Below are positions 59,033 through 64,000 of a DNA stretch of 64,000 nt, piece by piece. Under the pieces are notes generated by a model that was not told the origin of the DNA, made no database searches, and was given only the letters and a program-made list of their open reading frames with translations. Origin of the DNA: Candidatus Ozemibacter sibiricus (GTDB lineage: Bacteria; Muiribacteriota; Ozemobacteria; Ozemobacterales; Ozemobacteraceae); NCBI GenBank assembly GCA_003327425.1, contig QOQW01000015.1, forward strand, positions 1-64,000. Direction: 5' to 3'. The translations under genes were made by a program, and so were the position numbers. Each line of letters starts with the position of its first letter. Position 1 is the stretch's first letter.

Positions 59033-60556
59033 ATGTTGCCGACGACCCCAGTGACCAGGAATTGCCAGGAAACACCGTTCACGATCGCGAATCGGTTCCC
59101 CGAACCGCCAAGTTTGGGTCAATCCTCCGAGGCGTTCAGGGAATGCCCTCCGCCCGGCCCCGCCGCCCCCAATGCCTCTTTATCCTGGCGGGGGATGCTG
59201 CTGGGGCTGGTCGTCCTGGCCTTGGTCAGTCTGGGGAATTCTCAAACGAGAGCCGCCCCCGCCGAAATGTTCGGCAGCTCCCTGATCGCCGACCTCAGCG
59301 AGAAAACCAGGCCGGCGGTGGTGGCCATCGAGTCGGTCCAGTATGTCCGGGCCCGACGCCGCTTCGGGTCGGGCGACCCCTTCTTCGACCAGTTCTTCCG
59401 GCATTTGTTCGAAGACGATTTCACCGGGTTCAACAACGTCATTCCCCGCCGCGGCAGCGGCTCCGGCGTGCTGATCTCCTCCTCCGGGTATCTGCTGACC
59501 AGCCAGCATGTCATCGATGGCGCTGATGAGATCGTCGTCACCCTCCACACCGGGCAGAAGGTGAAAGCGGCCCTGGTCGGTCAGGACCCCGCCTCCGATC
59601 TGGCCGTGCTGAAGATCGAAACCGCCGGTCCGTTGCCGTATGCCCCGCTGGGCGACTCCGATGCCCTTCGAGTCGGGGAATGGGTCATCGCCATCGGCAA
59701 TCCGTTCGGGCTCGGCATCACGGTGACGGCGGGCGTCATCTCCGCCTTGAATCGGGAACTCACCCTCGATCGCGACCGTACCTTCCGGCATCTGATCCAG
59801 ACCGATGCCTCGATCAACCCTGGAAATTCAGGAGGGCCCTTGATCAACACCCGAGGCGAGGTGATCGGCATCAACACGGCGATCATTCCCTATGGCCAGG
59901 GAATCGGGTTCGCCATTCCCGTCTCTTCGGTGAAGCACATCATCGGCGACCTCATCAAATACGGAAAGGTGAAAAAGATCTTCCTCGGCCTTTCCGTCCA
60001 GGAAATCAATGAAAGTCTGGCCAGGTATTTCGAGATTCCGCTCGAGGGGGTGCTCATCACCGAAGTGGTCCCGGAATCATCGGCCGATCAAGCTGGATTG
60101 GTTCCGGGCGATGTTCTGCTCCAGGTCGGAGATCGCGTGATCCGAGCGCCGTCCGATGTAGAAGATGCCATGAGCCGCGCCCGGGTGGGCGACGCCGTCC
60201 AGGTCAAGATTCGCCGGAAAGGCAAAGTGGGCGAAGCCACGATGATCCTGCGCGAGATGGCGGCCAGACGCCCCAACCGCCTGGGGCTCGGCGTGGTCGA
60301 GCTTTCCCCCCAGGTCCGCGCCAAATACCGTCTGCGGGTGAAGGGCGGGGTGGTGGTCAATCTGGTCGAACCAGGTTCGGTGGCTGAAGCGGCGGGGCTG
60401 CAGCCCGGAGATGTCATTCAGAGCCTGAATCAGATCCCGCTGGCGTCGGTCGACCAGTTCCACCAGCTGATGGCCCGCGTGCAGCCCGGCCAACGCCTGC
60501 TGATGCAGGTCGTGCGCGATGGCGTCGCGACCCTCCTGCTGTTCGTGGTTCCCTGA
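59033..60556 (+). CDS. HtrA/Deg-family serine protease with two PDZ domains
   Basis: 507 aa from ATG 59033 (SD GAGAGG); a 19-residue longer start lacks an SD. Residues about 50-75 form a membrane anchor or signal. The protease domain has an intact triad: His159 in SQHVID, Asp189 in SDLAVLK, Ser266 in GNSGGP. PDZ1 starts near 305 (FLGLSVQEI) and PDZ2 near 415 (LGLGVVELSP). It degrades or refolds damaged periplasmic proteins. The 91-nt gap after the anti-sigma gene shows no clear promoter, so it may be part of that unit. Confidence 0.93.
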   Translation: MLPTTPVTRNCQETPFTIANRFPEPPSLGQSSEAFRECPPPGPAAPNASLSWRGMLLGLVVLALVSLGNSQTRAAPAEMFGSSLIADLSEKTRPAVVAIESVQYVRARRRFGSGDPFFDQFFRHLFEDDFTGFNNVIPRRGSGSGVLISSSGYLLTSQHVIDGADEIVVTLHTGQKVKAALVGQDPASDLAVLKIETAGPLPYAPLGDSDALRVGEWVIAIGNPFGLGITVTAGVISALNRELTLDRDRTFRHLIQTDASINPGNSGGPLINTRGEVIGINTAIIPYGQGIGFAIPVSSVKHIIGDLIKYGKVKKIFLGLSVQEINESLARYFEIPLEGVLITEVVPESSADQAGLVPGDVLLQVGDRVIRAPSDVEDAMSRARVGDAVQVKIRRKGKVGEATMILREMAARRPNRLGLGVVELSPQVRAKYRLRVKGGVVVNLVEPGSVAEAAGLQPGDVIQSLNQIPLASVDQFHQLMARVQPGQRLLMQVVRDGVATLLLFVVP

Positions 60557-60660
60557 TTCAGAACCAAGGGCAGTCCCCCCACCGGACCAGCCAAGAATCG
60601 AGGATTGACCGCCTTTCCTCTCGTTTCCGAGTCGGTTGGCTCCTATGCCCCCGATTTTGT

Positions 60661-60689
60661 TTGCAAACTGAGAGGTTTCTGCGTATAAT
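60661..60689 (+). promoter_or_regulatory. Predicted sigma70 promoter for the EIIA-like gene
   Basis: TTGCAA (60661-60666), 17 nt spacer, TATAAT (60684-60689). This is the same -35/-10 pair as in front of the GlyS-like gene. The leader is about 37 nt with CGGAGGG. Confidence 0.7.
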
Positions 60690-60732
60690 CGTCACGTCCT
60701 GACCCTGGAGAACAAACGGAGGGCAGTGCGGC

Positions 60733-61185
60733 ATGCAATTGGCGGATGTCCTGAAGGAGAACCTTGTTTTCCTCGATTTCAAAGCGGAAAACAAGGATGA
60801 GGCGATCGACCAGTTCGTCAAGGCCTTCGAAAAAGCTGGAATGGTCGACGACGCCGCAGCGCTCAAGAACGCGTTGCACGAACGGGAGAAACTCGGCACC
60901 ACAGGAGTGGGCGGCGGCATCGCCATTCCCCATGCCCGGGCCAACACGATCAAAGATCTGACCGTCGCCTTCTTCCGGTCCAAAGAAGGGGTCAACTTCG
61001 GGGCCATCGATGGCAAGCCGGTTCACCTGATCTTCGTCCTGCTGGCACCGCTCTCCTCCGGAGGACCTTACCTCAAGCTCCTGGCCAAGATCTCCAAACT
61101 CCTACGCAGCGACGAGTTCCGCGGGGATCTCATGGAAGCCCCGGACGCACAGACCGTCCTGCAGATCATCCAGGAAAATGAATGA
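60733..61185 (+). CDS. PTS EIIA-like (fructose / PtsN type) phosphocarrier
   Basis: 150 aa, the length of a stand-alone EIIA. The phosphorylated His67 lies in GGIAIPHARANT, a signature of the mannitol/fructose/nitrogen EIIA group. Remaining features (LGTTGVGGG, LIFVLLAP) fit. No EIIB, EIIC, HPr or EI gene is nearby, so a regulatory PtsN-like role is more likely than sugar uptake. SD CGGAGGG. An intrinsic terminator follows. Confidence 0.88.
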   Translation: MQLADVLKENLVFLDFKAENKDEAIDQFVKAFEKAGMVDDAAALKNALHEREKLGTTGVGGGIAIPHARANTIKDLTVAFFRSKEGVNFGAIDGKPVHLIFVLLAPLSSGGPYLKLLAKISKLLRSDEFRGDLMEAPDAQTVLQIIQENE

Positions 61186-61795
61186 CCTTCGCCTCTCCCC
61201 CCATCTCCGGGAGAGGCCGACCAGCCCGCCAGCCCGCAGGTTCCCGGGCCCCGGAGGGGCTTTTTTTATTGGTTTGTGCTCGTTGATGCTCGCGCTGCTG
61301 CTGGCGACGATGGCGGGGGCCCAGACCGCATCGCGCCGAGCGGGCGTGCGTGAGGCCAGAAGCCACCGGCTCGAATCGCGCCGCCCCGGTGCCGCCAAAG
61401 GAGGGCAAGGGAAGAAAGGCGAGACTGGCAAAAGCGACCAGAAGAAGACAGAAGAGGGGCAGGAGTCCGAAGCTGCCGGTGAAGAAGAAGGGCTTTTCCT
61501 GCCCGAATCCCCCGAGACCCAGGACTGGCTGCCCGACATCTGGCGCTGTCCGGAATGCGGCTATGAGCAGGATGAACCCGGCACCTGCCCCGATCACACC
61601 GACACCGAGCTGGTCAAGGTGCTGGCCCAGGGGAAAAACCCCCTCGCGCCCGCAGAACTCGACGGCAACGAAGATCTGGTGGTCGACATCCCGTTGACCG
61701 GCCTGGTTTTGCGCAAGACCCCCGTCACCACGGCCACGGGCACCGCGATCCCCCCCACCGGGACCGCCCCGCCCGGCCCGCCGCCCCGACGCTGA
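61178..61795 (+). CDS. Exported protein with rubredoxin-like zinc ribbon
   Basis: 205 aa from ATG 61178, which overlaps the EIIA stop; TTG 61274 or ATG 61286 are likely alternatives because the first 32 codons run through a terminator hairpin. A hydrophobic signal (LCSLMLALLLATMAGAQ) is followed by a charged Lys/Glu-rich linker. A CPECGYEQDEPGTCPDH zinc-ribbon-like motif (about 128-145) resembles heavy-metal-binding CPxC...CPxH modules. The C-terminus is Pro/Thr-rich. Function unknown. A periplasmic metal-binding role is only a possibility. Confidence 0.6.
   Translation: MNDLRLSPHLRERPTSPPARRFPGPGGAFFIGLCSLMLALLLATMAGAQTASRRAGVREARSHRLESRRPGAAKGGQGKKGETGKSDQKKTEEGQESEAAGEEEGLFLPESPETQDWLPDIWRCPECGYEQDEPGTCPDHTDTELVKVLAQGKNPLAPAELDGNEDLVVDIPLTGLVLRKTPVTTATGTAIPPTGTAPPGPPPRR
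61248..61267 (+). terminator. Intrinsic terminator after the EIIA-like gene
   Basis: Stem GCCCC / GGGGC with loop GGA, followed by seven T. A second hairpin, CTCTCCC / GGGAGAG, occurs about 40 nt upstream. The terminator lies inside the 5' end of the longest frame of the next gene. Confidence 0.65.
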
Positions 61796-61885
61796 CCTCG
61801 CTTCCGGTCTTCCGCATGACATCCGTATCGGATCCTGCGGCGGGTACCGCCCCGCCCCAAATCATCATCTGAACAGGAGTAGAAT

Positions 61886-63805
61886 ATGGCTCTCAATCTG
61901 ACCCAGAAGATCATCAAGGCCCATCTGGTTTCCGGCGAGATGAAAGCCGGCCAACCGATCGCCCTGAAAATGGACCAGACTCTGACGCAGGACGCGACGG
62001 GCACCATGGCCTATCTGCAGTTCGAAGCCCTGGGCGTGCCGCGGGTCCGCACCGAACTCTCCGTCAGCTATGTCGACCACAACACCTTGCAGGAAGATTT
62101 CAAGAATCCCGACGACCACAACTTCCTGCGCACCATCGCCGCCCGCTACGGCCTGGTCTTCTCCCGCCCTGGCAATGGCATTTGTCATCAGGTGCATCTC
62201 GAACGCTTCGCCCGCCCCGGCCGCACGCTCATCGGGTCGGACAGCCACACGCCGACCGCCGGCGGCATCGGCTCGCTGGCCATCGGCGCCGGAGGACTCG
62301 ACGTGGCCATGTGCATGGCCGGCCACCCCTTCACCCTCAAGATGCCCAAGGTGGTCAAGGTCTATCTGACCGGCGCCCTGCCCCCCTGGGTCACGGCCAA
62401 AGACGTGATCCTCGAGGTGCTGCGCCGGGAAACGGTCAAGGGCGGCGTCGGCTACGTCTACGAGTACTGCGGCCCCGGGGTCGAGACCCTGAGCGTGCCG
62501 GAACGCGCCACCATCACCAACATGGGCGCCGAACTGGGGGCCACCACTTCGATCTTCCCCAGCGATGCCATCACCCGCAAATTCCTCAAAGCCCAGGACC
62601 GCGAGGACCAATGGGAGAAACTGGCGGCCGACGAGGGCGCCACCTACGATCGCGAGATCCACATCGAGCTCGACAAGCTCGAACCGCTGGCGGCCACGCC
62701 GCACATGCCCGATCTCGTCGTTCCCGTCCGCGAACTCGAAGGGAAGCCGGTCGACCAGGTGGCCATCGGCTCCTGCACCAACTCCAGCTACGTCGACATG
62801 GCCCGTGTCGCCATGATCCTGCGCGGGCGCACCGTCCATCCCCGCCTGTCGCTCGGCATCTCCCCCGGCTCGCGGCAGGTGCTGGCCATGCTCGCCGAGA
62901 AGGGCTACCTGGCTGACATGATCGGCGCCGGCGCCCGCCTGCTCGAGAGCGCCTGCGGCCCGTGCATCGGTCAGGGCTTCGCCCCGCCGACCAACGGCGT
63001 GTCGGTCCGCACCTTCAACCGCAACTTCGAAGGCCGCTCCGGCACCGCGACCGCCGGCATCTACCTGGTCAGCCCCGAAGTGGCCGCCGTCGCTGCCATC
63101 GAAGGGAAGTTCACCGATCCGCGCAAGTTCGGGGAATACCCCAAGGTGACCATGCCCAAGAGCTTCAAGATCGACGACAGCATGTTCATCTTCCCGCCGA
63201 AGGATGGCAGCAAGGTCGAGATCCTGCGCGGGCCCAACATCGCCCCGCTGCCGGTCAAGGGAGAACTCGAACCCAGCCTGAAAGGCGTCGTCCTGATCAA
63301 GGTCGGCGACAACATCACCACCGACCACATCATGCCCGCCGGCAAATACCTGCCCCTGCGCTCGAACGTGCCCGAATACGCCAAGCACGTCTTCGAGGGC
63401 ATCGACAAGGAATTCGCCGCCCGCGCCAAGGCCAAGCAGGGCGGGTTCATCATCGGCGGCGAGAACTACGGCCAGGGCAGCTCTCGCGAGCATGCCGCCC
63501 TCTGCCCCATGTATCTGGGTGTCAAGGCCGTGATCGTGAAGAGCTTCGCCCGCATCCATCTGGCCAACCTGGTGAACTTCGGGATCGTCCCCCTGACCTT
63601 CCAGAACCCCGCCGACTACGACAAGATCGACCTCAACGACGAACTGCACATCGATGTCTCAGATCTGTCCAAGCCGCTGGTGCTCGACAACTGGACGAAA
63701 GGCCTCAAGATTCCCGTCGCGCATCAATTGAGCGAACGCGACATCGAGATTCTCAAAGCCGGCGGCCAGCTGTCCCTGGCCAAGAAGCAGGCGGCTGGCG
63801 GCTGA
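61886..63805 (+). CDS. Aconitate hydratase, short (about 640-aa) type
   Basis: 639 aa. The three [4Fe-4S] ligands are present: Cys297 in GSCTNSS, and Cys357 and Cys360 in CGPCIGQG. GSDSHTPTAGG and the swivelling domain motif GENYGQGSSREHAA are intact. Interconverts citrate and isocitrate in the TCA cycle. It belongs to the compact form found in many anaerobic bacteria and lacks the larger AcnA/AcnB additions. SD CAGGAG before ATG 61886. The codon bias is strong, as for an abundant enzyme. No other TCA gene is visible. Confidence 0.93.
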   Translation: MALNLTQKIIKAHLVSGEMKAGQPIALKMDQTLTQDATGTMAYLQFEALGVPRVRTELSVSYVDHNTLQEDFKNPDDHNFLRTIAARYGLVFSRPGNGICHQVHLERFARPGRTLIGSDSHTPTAGGIGSLAIGAGGLDVAMCMAGHPFTLKMPKVVKVYLTGALPPWVTAKDVILEVLRRETVKGGVGYVYEYCGPGVETLSVPERATITNMGAELGATTSIFPSDAITRKFLKAQDREDQWEKLAADEGATYDREIHIELDKLEPLAATPHMPDLVVPVRELEGKPVDQVAIGSCTNSSYVDMARVAMILRGRTVHPRLSLGISPGSRQVLAMLAEKGYLADMIGAGARLLESACGPCIGQGFAPPTNGVSVRTFNRNFEGRSGTATAGIYLVSPEVAAVAAIEGKFTDPRKFGEYPKVTMPKSFKIDDSMFIFPPKDGSKVEILRGPNIAPLPVKGELEPSLKGVVLIKVGDNITTDHIMPAGKYLPLRSNVPEYAKHVFEGIDKEFAARAKAKQGGFIIGGENYGQGSSREHAALCPMYLGVKAVIVKSFARIHLANLVNFGIVPLTFQNPADYDKIDLNDELHIDVSDLSKPLVLDNWTKGLKIPVAHQLSERDIEILKAGGQLSLAKKQAAGG

Positions 63806-63880
63806 TCCTGATCGTTCCCGCGGCGCCGGTCGTAGGGCGCTCCCTCGACCGGCGGCCGCTTCGCGCTCCAGGTCCGCGCC

Positions 63881-63908
63881 CGGGAGCCTGCCGCCAGGCA
63901 GGCTCCCG
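63881..63908 (+). terminator. Perfect hairpin after aconitase
   Basis: 12-bp stem CGGGAGCCTGCC / GGCAGGCTCCCG, loop GCCA, followed only by TTCATG. There is no T-run, so it may be a weak or Rho-assisted terminator or a leader structure of the next gene. Confidence 0.45.
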
Positions 63909-63928
63909 TTCATGAAAGGACGAACGTC

Positions 63929-64000
63929 ATGTTGCTTCGTACCCCTCTCAGCGCCACGCTTCCCGAAGGCTGGCTGACCTGGGATTCCAGCCACCAGGGC
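63929..64000 (+). CDS. Start of an unidentified gene (truncated by window end)
   Basis: ATG at 63929 with GAAAGGACGAACGTC before it (SD AAAGGA). Only 24 codons are visible, reading MLLRTPLSATLPEGWLTW onward with local codon bias. There is not enough to assign a family. Confidence 0.45.
   Translation, partial: MLLRTPLSATLPEGWLTWDSSHQG

Noticed and set aside
61865-63649. 594-codon minus-strand frame opposite aconitase
   Set aside because: Shadow frame. The product is Gly/Ala/Asp repeats without domains.

Overview
The window looks like chromosome from a high-GC, Gram-negative (diderm) bacterium. Envelope genes support a second membrane: a TamB homologue, an outer-membrane-type beta-barrel, several lipoproteins, a periplasmic HtrA protease and LysM/SH3 proteins. 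HEAT-repeat membrane proteins, zinc-ribbon/pseudopilin hybrids, paired dynamin-like GTPases and many prepilin-like proteins would suit an uncultured lineage such as Candidatus Riflebacteria (Ozemobacteria). That placement is a guess from gene content, not a measured phylogeny. No rRNA, tRNA, prophage or complete insertion sequence was recognised.

Layout. 0-1 kb: SH3/M23 peptidase whose 3' part is missing or disrupted at the left edge. 1.1-6.3 kb (minus): two overlapping dynamin-like GTPase genes. 6.5-13.4 kb (plus): a tightly overlapping RDD / HEAT-membrane / DUF4129-like / DUF4350 / MoxR / DUF58 operon, met head-on by a SpoIIM-family gene and its zinc-ribbon partner (13.3-15.1 kb, minus). 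15.3-20.8 kb: a PLP enzyme, a Tyr/Gly-rich SH3 protein, a HEAT tail-anchored protein, a beta-barrel and a lipoprotein. 20.9-21.6 kb: a scar-like region with a truncated yyaL, one CRISPR-repeat-like unit and stacked inverted repeats. 21.6-29.0 kb: HU, then an SNF-type transporter / small membrane protein / TamB operon. 29.1-35.2 kb: nucleotide-transporter-like MFS protein with HEAT repeats, a cNMP-binding protein with a degenerate GGDEF domain, and a GT-C-like membrane protein. 35.2-42.5 kb: an eroded glycyl-tRNA synthetase beta-subunit homologue, Lon, EngB with an RG-rich tail, and a secreted TPR-like protein. 42.6-49.0 kb: NHL, FecR-like and lipoprotein genes, then a glycosyltransferase/deacetylase pair. 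49.2-60.6 kb: TPR, prepilin-like proteins, two ECF sigma/anti-sigma pairs, LysM, HD-GYP and HtrA. 60.7-64 kb: PTS EIIA-like protein, secreted zinc-ribbon protein, aconitase and the start of one more gene.

How the genes work together (inference). The MoxR/DUF58 cluster resembles widespread chaperone-like modules that act on membrane or periplasmic complexes. The 49-61 kb block links a pseudopilin-based surface or secretion apparatus to envelope-stress sigma factors, a c-di-GMP phosphodiesterase-type protein and an HtrA protease. Genes are packed with 1-11 nt overlaps, so translational coupling is probably general. Several genes appear to be transcribed leaderless.

Most unusual items: the GlyS-like protein lacking the family's signature motifs, the split transporter-HEAT plus cNMP/dead-GGDEF module, leaderless promoters with identical 6-nt spacing, and the 20.9-21.6 kb scar.
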